Assembly (NCBI GenBank): GCA_015231175.1
Contig: JADGBZ010000015.1
Coordinates: forward strand, 1 to 41,931
Direction: 5' to 3'
From: Magnetococcales bacterium
GTDB taxonomy: Bacteria > Pseudomonadota > Magnetococcia > Magnetococcales > DC0425bin3
Length of the DNA stretch: 41,931 nt
Shown here: positions 34,680 through 41,931 of the stretch, one piece after another
Layout: every line of letters begins with the position of its first letter
Numbering within the stretch: the first letter of the stretch is position 1
Program-made: the position numbers and the translations under genes
The notes under the pieces: model-generated
Database searches by the model: none
What the model saw: the letters and a program-made list of their open reading frames with translations, nothing else
What the model was told of the DNA's origin: nothing

Positions 34680-35141
34680 ATGTCCAAGTCGGTTTATTAC
34701 GTCGTCGTCTTCTTGCTTCTAGGTCTTTTTGTCGGTATCGCGCCAGCCCGTGCGACAAGCTCCCCCGAGGCTATCGGCCACATCAAAAAGCTGGAGGGGT
34801 CCGTCAAAATTTTGCGCGCCTCGAAAACGGTTGATGCCAAACTGGGTGACGAAATTTTCATGAACGACACCCTGAAGTCTGGGACTGGCGCCGCCATGGG
34901 AGTGACCTTCAAGGACGACACGCGTGTCGCTCTCGGTCCTGATACTGAGTTTGTCGTAGATGATTTTGTCTATCAGCCCCAAAAGAACAAACTTTCTTTC
35001 GGTTCACGCATCACCAAGGGCACCTTGCAAGTCATCTCCGGAACGATTGCCAAACTTTCTCCGCAATCCGTCAAGCTTGAAACCCCGACCGGAACGATTG
35101 GCGTCCGTGGAACGCGCTTCCTGGTCAAGGTGGGAAAATAA
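34680..35141 (+). CDS. Periplasmic FecR-domain protein
   Basis: Predicted 153-residue exported protein. The signal peptide is about residues 1-25, ending APARA. The rest is one FecR domain: KLGDEIFMNDTLKSGTGAAM, VTFKDDTRVALGPDTE, then ETPTGTIGVRGTRFLV. FecR domains of this free type occur beside CHASE2 cyclases and OmpA proteins in many proteobacteria, and their ligand is not known to me. The same domain forms the head of the giant exoprotein at 21583-31473, with the shared ending T-P-x-x-T-I-G-x-R-G. ATG 34680 has AAGGG nine bases upstream; an in-frame ATG at 34638 is possible. Confidence 0.88.
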   Translation: MSKSVYYVVVFLLLGLFVGIAPARATSSPEAIGHIKKLEGSVKILRASKTVDAKLGDEIFMNDTLKSGTGAAMGVTFKDDTRVALGPDTEFVVDDFVYQPQKNKLSFGSRITKGTLQVISGTIAKLSPQSVKLETPTGTIGVRGTRFLVKVGK

Positions 35142-35336
35142 CATGGTCTATTTCCGGCATGGAAAGAACCTGTGCCAGAGGTCAAGCTGGAGCAGGTTGC
35201 GAGCCTGTCCGCCCGGGGGTCAGTGCCGGTCGGATTGGTTGGGTGTGCATCGCCCCTGCAATGCGCGAGGCTCCGGTGGGCGCATCCTGTTCTCGCTCTT
35301 TTCCATCTCACTGGTATCACACGGAACGATCCAAAC

Positions 35337-37343
35337 ATGAGCAATACACCCCGGCATGTCATCATCAACCTGGACGGCAACAGGTTTCTTCTGAAGGGCC
35401 GGTCCTGCGAGCCTTTGCCGTCATTGGACGCAGTCAAGGGGGACAAGTGGGTCATCACGGATTTCCGGGGTGCTCCATCCTTCCTCATGTCTGTCGAAGC
35501 ACCGCAGCGTTACGCCGAACTCCTCGCCCACCGACAACTCCAGGAGCAGGGGGAGGCCAATCAGCACGCCCGGCTGCTCACTCACTGGAAACAAGGACGC
35601 ACGGCAAACCTGAGCGAGTTGTTCTTTACCGTGGTGGAGAAGGATGCGGCAACCAGCTATTTTGACATGGCCCAGGCCGACTCCAACCATCACCTCGTGT
35701 TCCCCCTCAATGCCGTTCTGTACGATGTGCTGGTCAAAAACTCCTCCAAAAAACAAAATGTCGCTGTCCTGTTCGATCACGATCGGCATGTGGACATCCT
35801 GATCGGCAATCCGGGGCGTATCGCTGGCAACTTGCGGCTCTCTTCGCACTCGTCAGCACCAGAGGACAAGGCCAATATGGTCGAGTCCCTCCAGGATGAG
35901 TTGAGGTCCATGGCCTCCAAGGCCAATATGCGCCTTGAGAAAATCATCTATTTCAACTGGCATCTCCTGGATGAAACCGGCAGCGCCACATCCGCGACAA
36001 ACACCGACATCTCTTTCGGTACCGAAAGCGACGGGGCCACGATGGCCACCATCGGTGGACACCTCGACGGCGCCATCAAAACCTCGACAAAAAAAGCGAC
36101 GTCTGCGTCGCGTTCTGCGTTGGTCATGAGCGCCGGCTGGGTTCGTCAGTTGGCGGAAAAAATGCAACTAAAGTGTGTCGTCCTGCAACAAACCCGTTAT
36201 GAGCAGGAGAATGATCAGGTACTGGTAACATCCCTGCCAACCGCCATCAAGAGTCTCTCCTACCAGCGTGCGGGAAACACTACCCTTGAGATCGTCAAGT
36301 ACGGCGCGGAAAAGGCCGTTGTGCCCTTTTTGACCACCTTCTTGATTGTGGTGGGGGGCCTCTACCTGTCTCATCTCTTCCTCGCACAGAAAACCCGAAC
36401 CATCGAAAAGCAGATCGAGGCGGAAAAAGGGCAAGGCTTCCACTATGAACCTGTCTTGCCTATCTCCCCCGACTCCACAAAGGTCGTCGATTTTACCAAG
36501 CGCCTCTCCTCCCTGTTCGACATGCCGTCGCCGCGCTCCATCCTGGTCGAGGTCAGCGATTCGATCCCGGAGGGGATGGATATCCATGTCAGAAAACTTT
36601 CCTTCGACTACGATGCGCGTATGACCCCGATCATCACCATGGATGGGTTTGTCGGTGGTGGTTTCAAGGTTGCCAAACAGGCCTACACCACGTTCATGCA
36701 GTCCCTCGTCAAACGTGGCTACGTCCTCGAAGCAGAGTCCCTGAACACCGATGTCCAGAAGATCAATTTTGTCACCAAAATCAGGCGTGAGCATGCCCAG
36801 CCCAAAAATATGGTGATTCTGCTCCCGGGCGATGACGGCAAGGTCGGTGCGGTCTCCGTGACCAACAAGGGCGGACACCAAGAACTGAACACCGCACATG
36901 CAGCCGTGGGTGTGGATGACGCCGACGTGGCCCCTACCCAGCCATTTTCCATGGACCAGAGCCAGATTCAAGCCGCCTTCGGCAAAGCGCTTGATGCCAA
37001 CCCTGAGCCACCTCTCCACTTCATTCTCAATTTCAACTCGGGCGGAACAGACTTGACCGAGGAGTCCAAGCTCCGTATGACGGAGCTCCTGGGCGCTGTC
37101 TCCAAACGGTCCACCCCTCCCACGGTGGAGGTTGTCGGTCACACGGACACTGTGGGGCCTGCTGACCGGAACTGGCAGCTTGCCCTGGATCGGTCACAGT
37201 CTGTCCGAAACAAGCTGGTGGAGATCGGTCTGAAGCCGGAGATGGTCGACTTCAGTTCCCACGGCGAGGGCAATCCCCTGGTGCGTACCGCCGACGAAGT
37301 GTCCGAATCACGTAATCGCCGGGTCGAAGTGACCATCCAGTAA
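35337..37343 (+). CDS. Trans-envelope protein with PilM/GspL-like, PilN-like and OmpA-like parts
   Basis: Predicted 668 residues with one membrane segment at about 328-350. The cytoplasmic half (1-320) has the layout of actin-like PilM/GspL proteins: VAVLFDHDRHVDILIGNPGR, then a LQDELRSM helix and RLEKIIYF strand. The periplasmic part at about 380-482 resembles PilN (FDMPSPRSILVEVSDSIPEG, then a DGFVGG strand and a FMQSLVKRGY helix). Residues 558-668 are a clear OmpA peptidoglycan-binding domain with GHTDTVGPADRNWQLALDRS. The OmpA call is firm; the PilM/PilN calls rest on pattern and topology. The gene follows the FecR gene by 195 bases. It would tie a cytoplasmic ATPase-like fold to the cell wall. 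Confidence 0.75.
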   Translation: MSNTPRHVIINLDGNRFLLKGRSCEPLPSLDAVKGDKWVITDFRGAPSFLMSVEAPQRYAELLAHRQLQEQGEANQHARLLTHWKQGRTANLSELFFTVVEKDAATSYFDMAQADSNHHLVFPLNAVLYDVLVKNSSKKQNVAVLFDHDRHVDILIGNPGRIAGNLRLSSHSSAPEDKANMVESLQDELRSMASKANMRLEKIIYFNWHLLDETGSATSATNTDISFGTESDGATMATIGGHLDGAIKTSTKKATSASRSALVMSAGWVRQLAEKMQLKCVVLQQTRYEQENDQVLVTSLPTAIKSLSYQRAGNTTLEIVKYGAEKAVVPFLTTFLIVVGGLYLSHLFLAQKTRTIEKQIEAEKGQGFHYEPVLPISPDSTKVVDFTKRLSSLFDMPSPRSILVEVSDSIPEGMDIHVRKLSFDYDARMTPIITMDGFVGGGFKVAKQAYTTFMQSLVKRGYVLEAESLNTDVQKINFVTKIRREHAQPKNMVILLPGDDGKVGAVSVTNKGGHQELNTAHAAVGVDDADVAPTQPFSMDQSQIQAAFGKALDANPEPPLHFILNFNSGGTDLTEESKLRMTELLGAVSKRSTPPTVEVVGHTDTVGPADRNWQLALDRSQSVRNKLVEIGLKPEMVDFSSHGEGNPLVRTADEVSESRNRRVEVTIQ

Positions 37344-37400
37344 CCTGACCACTCCGTCTTGTTCGTGGCCCATCAGCAGTAAACGAAGATATGAAAGCCT

Positions 37401-37602
37401 AGTGGACCAACCGACTTGATTTGAAGTGCTCACTTTTCGTGCCTATTCCGCACTCTTTCAAGAAAAGCTTGGAAATGAAAGCCTTTGTCAGGGCTTCGCC
37501 CCGAACCCCACCAGGGCGCTGCCCTGGACCCGCCAGGGAGCCAGCCCCCTGGACCCCGATTCATGGTTTGCCTTCACATCAAATCAACACGGTTGAGCCA
37601 CT
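37401..37602 (+). mobile_element. Composite 202-bp element with 28-bp terminal inverted repeats
   Basis: The left arm 37401-37428 and the right arm 37575-37602 are inverted repeats matching at 23 of 28 positions. Inside lies the core of the 147-bp family (from about 37441), but without that family's usual right end. The right arm also occurs at 27-54. Either a second family captured the core or the core can carry alternative ends. No flanking duplication is clear. Confidence 0.8.
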
Positions 37603-37690
37603 GGTCGGGGCTTCGCCCCGAACCCCACCAGGAGGAAGGGCGCAGCCCCTCCTCCTGCACCTCCATCCCGGTCTTGCAATCGTTTTTTTT
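37603..37690 (+). repeat. Partial dispersed repeat, second tail type
   Basis: From GGGGCTTCGCCCC the sequence matches 41844-41925, including an AGGAGG-CCTCCT hairpin, then CACCTCCATCCC and a T run. This tail replaces the one seen in the 147-bp copies. It abuts the composite element without a gap. Confidence 0.8.
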
Positions 37691-37702
37691 GGTTCGCTCC
37701 CC

Positions 37703-39916
37703 CTACTTGGAAGAGAGCACCACGCGGCTTCCCTTCTGGCCACTCTCCAGGCGTTGCAGATGAAACCGGACCAAGCCGTCATCCGGGTAAGCGGCAGCCA
37801 GGTTTTGGAACGCTGCCAAGGCAGCCGGATCCTCCTCGGTCATGCTTTGGTATGCTGCCTTATAGGCCTGGATGTGTGGTGACGTCTCCTCTTCCATCGT
37901 CAGCAACTCAAAAGTCTCGATGCCCTTCTCTTTTCCCTTCAAGACCAACTCACCCGCCGGGCGACCGACAAAATCCGGACATTGCGCCACGGTCGAACCA
38001 CTGACACAGATGCGCGTTCCCAACTGCTTGTTGACGCTCTCAAGGCGGGCTGCCGTGTTGATGGCATCGCCAAGGGCACGATAGTCCAGGACATTGTTGC
38101 CGCCAAAATTTCCCACCAGGACAGTGCCGGTATTGACCCCAATCCGGGTCAAACCGAAGGGAATCTTTTTTTCCTGCTGCTGATACCGGGCAAATTTCCA
38201 GGAGAATGTGTTCATATCCCGGGCGCAACGAACGGCACGGATGGCATGGTCGGGTTGTGCAACCGGTGCCGAAAAAATAATGGCCACGGCATCCCCCACG
38301 ATGCGGTCCAAGGTGCCCTCGTGGGAAAAAGCGATCTTCACCATCTCGTCCAGATATTCGTTCAGCAAAGCCACCATGGCATTGGGATCAAATTTTTCCA
38401 TGAGGGACGTGAACCCGGCCAGGTCGGTCATGACGAAACTGCATTCACGTTTCTCTCCCCCCAGCTTCAACAACTCCGGGTGGTCGATGATGTACTGCAC
38501 CAGGTTTGGGGAGACATAACTGGCGAAAGCTTCGCGGATCCACTGGGATTTTTTCTCTGCCTGCAAGTACCTGGGTACGGAAAAGGTTGCAAACGTACCC
38601 ATCACCATGATGGATGGCAAAACGGGATCCAGCAGCAGATTCCACTGATTGAAGGCATACCAGGAGCCATAACAGGTCACCGCCACCGCCCCGCCGCCGA
38701 CCACCACGGACCATGTGGCGCCAAGGCGCGCCAACAGGGTGACGAGCAACAACCACATCAGCACCATGAAAATGATGGCCCCTGCCTGTTCGAGATCGGG
38801 ACGCTCCAGAAAACTCCCCTGCAACATCTGTTCAACCAACTGGGCATGGACCTCGACCCCGGGAATGATGCCGCCCAGGGGGGTAAACCGCACATCCAGC
38901 AAACCTTTTGCCGATGGTCCCACAAAAACGATATGCTCCTTGAACCGGGCAGGATCGGACTTGCCTTCAAACAATTTCCAGGCCGGTTCATACCGGTCGG
39001 GGAGAGAGGGGGTGTAGTGCAACCAGATATCCCCACGCGGTCCGACAGGCACGGTCAGGTTACCGATCCGCACCGATATCATGCCCGTGTGTCCTCCAGC
39101 GCGTTCCTCGCCATGCGCTCCCGAGGATTTAATGAAATAGTTTTTCGCTCCCTGGGCCACGCGCAAGGCCTCTGCGGCGAGACTGGGGTAGAGTATGTCT
39201 TCCGACCGCTGAATCAAGGGAACGCTGCGGATCACCCCATCGCTGTCGGCGGTGAAGGCGAAGGTGCCATTGCCCACCGCAGCGGCCTCCAGGATGGGTA
39301 AAGTCGCCACTCGTCCGGGCAAGGATCGAAGAAATTGTTTGGGATCATCGCCGGCGGTCACAAACGCCGCCTTCTGGGCCGGTTCGCGGTCGTTGGATTT
39401 TTTTTCGCCCAGGGTAAAACCGGTGACAACCTGACCTCGGCGAATCGCCTCGGCAAAAACCTCATCATGGTCCGGCATCTGGCGGAGCAGGTCCATTTTT
39501 GTCGCATCACCCTTCCACAGCTCCAGCAACCGTGCGGGCGATGTCCGATCCGGTTCCGCAAAAACCACGTCAAAAACAATGGCCGCCACATCCAAGTCCT
39601 GCAACCGCCGCACCATCTCCGCCTGCACGGTGCGTGGCCAGGGCCATTGGCCCAGCTTTTCCAGACTGACATCATCAATGTCCAGGATACGCACCGGAGC
39701 ATTCTGGTACTCCCGGGGGTGCCAGCGCTGAAAGGCATCGAACGCAACATTGCGCAGCGTACCCACCATGGGATCATCCCTCAACTCTGCCCCAATCCCC
39801 ACAAGCAGGACACAAAAGGAGAGCCAATAAGGCATGGTTTCAACAATCCACGCCATAATCCGGCTCAGGAAAGGGGGCCATGATCTGGCATTACGTGTTG
39901 CGGATTTTTTTTTCAT
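37703..39916 (-). CDS. CHASE2-domain class III adenylate/guanylate cyclase
   Basis: Predicted 737-residue membrane enzyme. An N-terminal helix (about 22-45), a periplasmic CHASE2 sensor (about 45-360, with ILDIDDVSLEKLGQWPWPR and the GIIPGVEVHAQLVEQML signature), further membrane helices (about 380-455), then a class III cyclase domain (about 500-680). The metal-binding Asp residues are in MTDLAGFTSL and VGDAV, and RALGDAINTAARLE is present, so it should be active. The position before the second metal motif reads DRIVGD, with Arg where adenylate cyclases usually have Lys; substrate preference is therefore uncertain. Start ATG 39916 is used; a GTG at 39985 would add 23 residues. CHASE2 cyclases often neighbour FecR genes, as here. 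Confidence 0.92.
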   Translation of the reverse strand: MKKKSATRNARSWPPFLSRIMAWIVETMPYWLSFCVLLVGIGAELRDDPMVGTLRNVAFDAFQRWHPREYQNAPVRILDIDDVSLEKLGQWPWPRTVQAEMVRRLQDLDVAAIVFDVVFAEPDRTSPARLLELWKGDATKMDLLRQMPDHDEVFAEAIRRGQVVTGFTLGEKKSNDREPAQKAAFVTAGDDPKQFLRSLPGRVATLPILEAAAVGNGTFAFTADSDGVIRSVPLIQRSEDILYPSLAAEALRVAQGAKNYFIKSSGAHGEERAGGHTGMISVRIGNLTVPVGPRGDIWLHYTPSLPDRYEPAWKLFEGKSDPARFKEHIVFVGPSAKGLLDVRFTPLGGIIPGVEVHAQLVEQMLQGSFLERPDLEQAGAIIFMVLMWLLLVTLLARLGATWSVVVGGGAVAVTCYGSWYAFNQWNLLLDPVLPSIMVMGTFATFSVPRYLQAEKKSQWIREAFASYVSPNLVQYIIDHPELLKLGGEKRECSFVMTDLAGFTSLMEKFDPNAMVALLNEYLDEMVKIAFSHEGTLDRIVGDAVAIIFSAPVAQPDHAIRAVRCARDMNTFSWKFARYQQQEKKIPFGLTRIGVNTGTVLVGNFGGNNVLDYRALGDAINTAARLESVNKQLGTRICVSGSTVAQCPDFVGRPAGELVLKGKEKGIETFELLTMEEETSPHIQAYKAAYQSMTEEDPAALAAFQNLAAAYPDDGLVRFHLQRLESGQKGSRVVLSSK

Positions 39917-40074
39917 GAGACCTGCCTGTTTGGCAATAGGGGTCGGGATATGGTCCGAAACGATAAAATGGATTCTGCTCAACACCCTCGAAAAGTGCTA
40001 TTCTGTCCCATCGTACTGCTTATCGCCAGGGAAAGCCGTAAACGAATCATCAACGCGCTGACAAACGGTGAGAC

Positions 40075-40704
40075 ATGTCATCCGAGTCCGACGTAATGCC
40101 TCTGTTCCCCCTGCACACCGTCCTTTTCCCGGGCGGCACGCTGAATCTGCGTATATTCGAGGAACGGTATCTGAATCTGATCCGTCACTGTAGCCACGAC
40201 GTTTGCGGGTTTATCGTCGTATTGATTCGGCAAGGTCGGGAGGTCAAGGACATACCCACCTTGTATGACATCGGCACATTGGCGACCATCGTCGATTTTG
40301 GCGATCTGCCAGGAGGTCTTCTCGGTATTACGGTGCAGGGTACCCGTCGTTTTCGCATCCATGGTGTGCGTTCCCGTCCCGACGGTCTCCTGCTTGGCCA
40401 TGGCGAACTTCTTCCCGTGGATGCGCCCCCTCCCCTCCCCCAACACCTGGCCGTCCTGGACGACCTTCTGGAACTTTTGGCCGGCACAAACCCGATCAAC
40501 ATACCTCGGAACGACCACTCCAACCATCAATCATCCGCTGAAAAGGGTGGAGTGGAGAAATCCCGGGATTCGGCTGCATTGGCCTGGAGACTGGGTGAGC
40601 GGTTGCAAGTGCCCAACCATGAAAAACAGGCGCTCCTGGAGATGCACGACCCGCTGCTGCGTCTTGAATTCATAGGGGAGTTGTTGAGTCTCTCGCCTAT
40701 GTAA
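40075..40704 (+). CDS. Lon N-terminal-domain (substrate-binding) protein
   Basis: Predicted 209-residue stand-alone Lon substrate-binding domain of the COG2802 type, with neither ATPase nor protease domain. The opening MPLFPLHTVLFPGGTLNLRIFEERY is highly characteristic, followed by GTLATI, LLGITVQGTRRFRI and, near the C-terminus, a helical region. The function of such proteins is unsettled. It is divergent from the cyclase gene, with 158 bases between starts, and has a GGTGAG site before the ATG. Eight A residues followed by five T residues come right after its stop codon. Confidence 0.9.
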   Translation: MSSESDVMPLFPLHTVLFPGGTLNLRIFEERYLNLIRHCSHDVCGFIVVLIRQGREVKDIPTLYDIGTLATIVDFGDLPGGLLGITVQGTRRFRIHGVRSRPDGLLLGHGELLPVDAPPPLPQHLAVLDDLLELLAGTNPINIPRNDHSNHQSSAEKGGVEKSRDSAALAWRLGERLQVPNHEKQALLEMHDPLLRLEFIGELLSLSPM

Positions 40705-40857
40705 AAAAAATTTTTCAGTCAAATGGATGCGACATCAACCCGGCCTGCCCGGGCTGGTCGATCATGCAGTCAAGCCTGTAGACGTCCTTTTGTGTAGCTG
40801 GAATGCACCTTGCAGTGTCTGTTGACGGGATCACCCATCTTTTCGGGACATCGACAC

Positions 40858-41784
40858 ATGAACACTCTGCGGCTGGCGCCGATACTCTCTGCCACCATAC
40901 CACGCGCAAGCCGTCCTGGTTCGGCGTGGATCCACACCGGGCTGCCTGACCTTGTCCCACAGCCTGCCGGCCATGCCGACAAGACCCGTCTTCAGATCGT
41001 GATGGTGGGGATGGTCTTTCTGGTTCTGCAATCCGGAGCTGCCAACTCCGGATCCAATCAGGGTGACGAACCTCGGACGACCGTTCATCCCCTCTCTCTG
41101 GGATACACCTTGCAAATGGCCTTGCGGGCCGCCATCGACACCGGCATCAACCCGGAAAGTCCTGCCCACTTTGCCCGCCTGACCGAGGTCAAAGGCACCC
41201 GCAGCCAAGCCTTGGACCTGGAGGAGCAGGCCGACAGGCGTGACCAGGCCAGGCTGCTTCTGGAGAAACCCTTCGCCGCCGCCAAGCGGGTCGTGCGCGA
41301 CGACGCCAAACAGTATCTGCTGGCAAAGGGTCGTTCGCTCCCCATCGTGGAGTCCCTGGGCAAGACCCTGGAATCCCTGGGTGTCGACATGATCCCCTTC
41401 GGCAACGACGATCGACAAACACACCTCAATCAACAAACACACCTCACAGGTGGCCATTCCCTGGTCAAATTGGGCTGGAATCCTCTGCAACCGGCCCATC
41501 TTCGGATCCATCTGCAACGGGCCGACGGAGACCATCCAGCCTCTGCCTCTTCATGGCCACATGGTCTGTATGTGGATGGTCACATTGCGCCCGGAGAGAA
41601 CCAATGGGAGGGGGGGTGGAGAAGCGGACATTTCAATCTGTCGGGTGTGGTCAGGAGTGGCCGGTCCGATGGTGAAACCATGCAGGTACGGGCTGGATAC
41701 CAACTTTCGGAGCATGCCACCGCCGAACTCCGGAGCGGCAACCAGGGCGCCGCCCTGACCATCCATTTTTCCAGAAGCTTTTGA
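40858..41784 (+). CDS. Hypothetical protein, possibly exported
   Basis: Predicted 308 residues, not recognised. A hydrophobic stretch VMVGMVFLVLQSGAANS (about 48-64) could be an internal signal or membrane segment, so the true start may be a later ATG near 41000. The middle is helical and charged (LDLEEQADRRDQARLLLEK). The C-terminal 75 residues have alternating patterns and end in Ser-Phe, as some outer-membrane or surface proteins do. An 18-bp in-frame duplication (CAAACACACCTCA at 41416 and 41434) gives a repeated QTHL. The reading frame runs 324 codons from a TTG, without stops and with GC-rich codons like its neighbours, which supports it as coding. Confidence 0.55.
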   Translation: MNTLRLAPILSATIPRASRPGSAWIHTGLPDLVPQPAGHADKTRLQIVMVGMVFLVLQSGAANSGSNQGDEPRTTVHPLSLGYTLQMALRAAIDTGINPESPAHFARLTEVKGTRSQALDLEEQADRRDQARLLLEKPFAAAKRVVRDDAKQYLLAKGRSLPIVESLGKTLESLGVDMIPFGNDDRQTHLNQQTHLTGGHSLVKLGWNPLQPAHLRIHLQRADGDHPASASSWPHGLYVDGHIAPGENQWEGGWRSGHFNLSGVVRSGRSDGETMQVRAGYQLSEHATAELRSGNQGAALTIHFSRSF

Positions 41785-41793
41785 TCTGCCTTC

Positions 41794-41931
41794 GTCACTA
41801 TTCAGCACCCTTGCAAGAAAAGCCTGGACAGGAAAGCCTTTGTCAGGGCTTCGCCCCGAACCCCACCAGGAGGAAAGGCGCAGCCCTTCCTCCTGGACCT
41901 CCATCCCAGTTTTTCAGTCGTTTTTTGGGTG
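41794..41931 (+). repeat. Dispersed element, second tail type, cut by the window end
   Basis: Starts with GTCACTATTCAGCACCC, the terminal repeat of the 147-bp family, runs through the common core, then carries the AGGAGG-CCTCCT hairpin tail also seen at 37603-37690. The right end is beyond the window. It begins ten bases after the last gene's stop. Confidence 0.88.

Larger units (their letters stand above)
37344..37702. other. Convergent intergenic region filled by repeats
   Basis: 359 bases between the OmpA-type gene and the cyclase gene. Nearly all of it is repeat: a 202-bp composite element (37401-37602), then a partial copy of a second tail type (37603-37690) with an AGGAGG-CCTCCT hairpin and a run of eight T residues at its end. 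No gene is supported; the 150-codon frame crossing it is made of repeat sequence. Confidence 0.75.

Noticed and set aside
37421-37882. Several short proteins beginning MKAFVRASPRTPPG (also near 9958 and 14003)
   Set aside because: They are translations of the dispersed element's core. Stem arms, not codons, are conserved, and copies are in different contexts.
37982-39301. 439-codon plus-strand frame opposite the cyclase
   Set aside because: The minus strand encodes complete CHASE2 and cyclase domains; the plus frame is a His/Gly-rich shadow.
1-41931. tRNA, rRNA, prophage or diversity-generating retroelement genes
   Set aside because: None seen: no reverse transcriptase, integrase, phage structural gene or cloverleaf could be recognised in the window.

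Overview
The window is a dense stretch of chromosome from a Gram-negative bacterium, almost certainly a proteobacterium. The signs are PBP1A, a TolC-type outer membrane channel, OmpA and FecR domains, two-membrane signalling proteins and Shine-Dalgarno starts. Hybrid histidine kinases, a giant FG-GAP/RTX exoprotein, PilZ and CHASE2-cyclase genes and many GC-rich interspersed repeats recall environmental, possibly magnetotactic-type (Magnetococcales-like), bacteria. That placement is only an impression; no rRNA or tRNA gene is present to test it.

Layout. (1) 86-6704, minus strand: a complete type III-B CRISPR effector operon, cmr1-cmr2(cas10)-cmr3-cmr4-cmr5-cmr6. Its genes overlap or nearly touch. 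No array, cas6, cas1/cas2 or CARF effector gene is visible, and dispersed repeats lie close to both ends. (2) 7269-9577: an FHA-domain protein and a membrane Ser/Thr kinase with a PEGA domain, convergent with 2 bp between stop codons. (3) 9590-13885: a broken nucleotidyltransferase-partner gene beside a complete MITE-like element, then PBP1A divergent from aroB. (4) 14220-21276, plus strand: a four-gene signalling operon with a phosphate-binding-like periplasmic protein, two hybrid kinases with HPt domains, and a REC-kinase protein. (5) 21583-33419: a gene of about 3,300 codons for a type I secreted FecR/cadherin-like/FG-GAP/RTX surface protein, followed by a TolC-family channel with a proline-rich tail. 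(6) 33510-37343: a small unknown gene, a PilZ protein, a periplasmic FecR protein, and an unusual protein joining PilM-like, PilN-like and OmpA-like parts. (7) 37703-41784: a CHASE2 adenylate/guanylate cyclase, a Lon-N-domain protein and an unknown exported-looking protein.

The non-coding space is unusually structured. A family of roughly 147-bp elements has imperfect terminal inverted repeats and internal hairpins whose arms co-vary between copies. Three full copies, one larger composite copy and several fragments occur here. One full copy has an 8-bp flanking direct repeat, so these elements have moved. A separate 55-bp stem-loop element occurs just upstream of two unrelated genes, the FHA gene and the phosphate-binding-like gene.

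How the parts may work together (inference). Regions 5-7 look like a cell-surface module: a secreted adhesin, its channel, a FecR-domain periplasmic protein, a trans-envelope PilM/PilN/OmpA anchor, and two second-messenger genes (PilZ for c-di-GMP, CHASE2 cyclase for a cyclic nucleotide). The inner-membrane ABC transporter and adaptor expected for type I secretion are not in the window.
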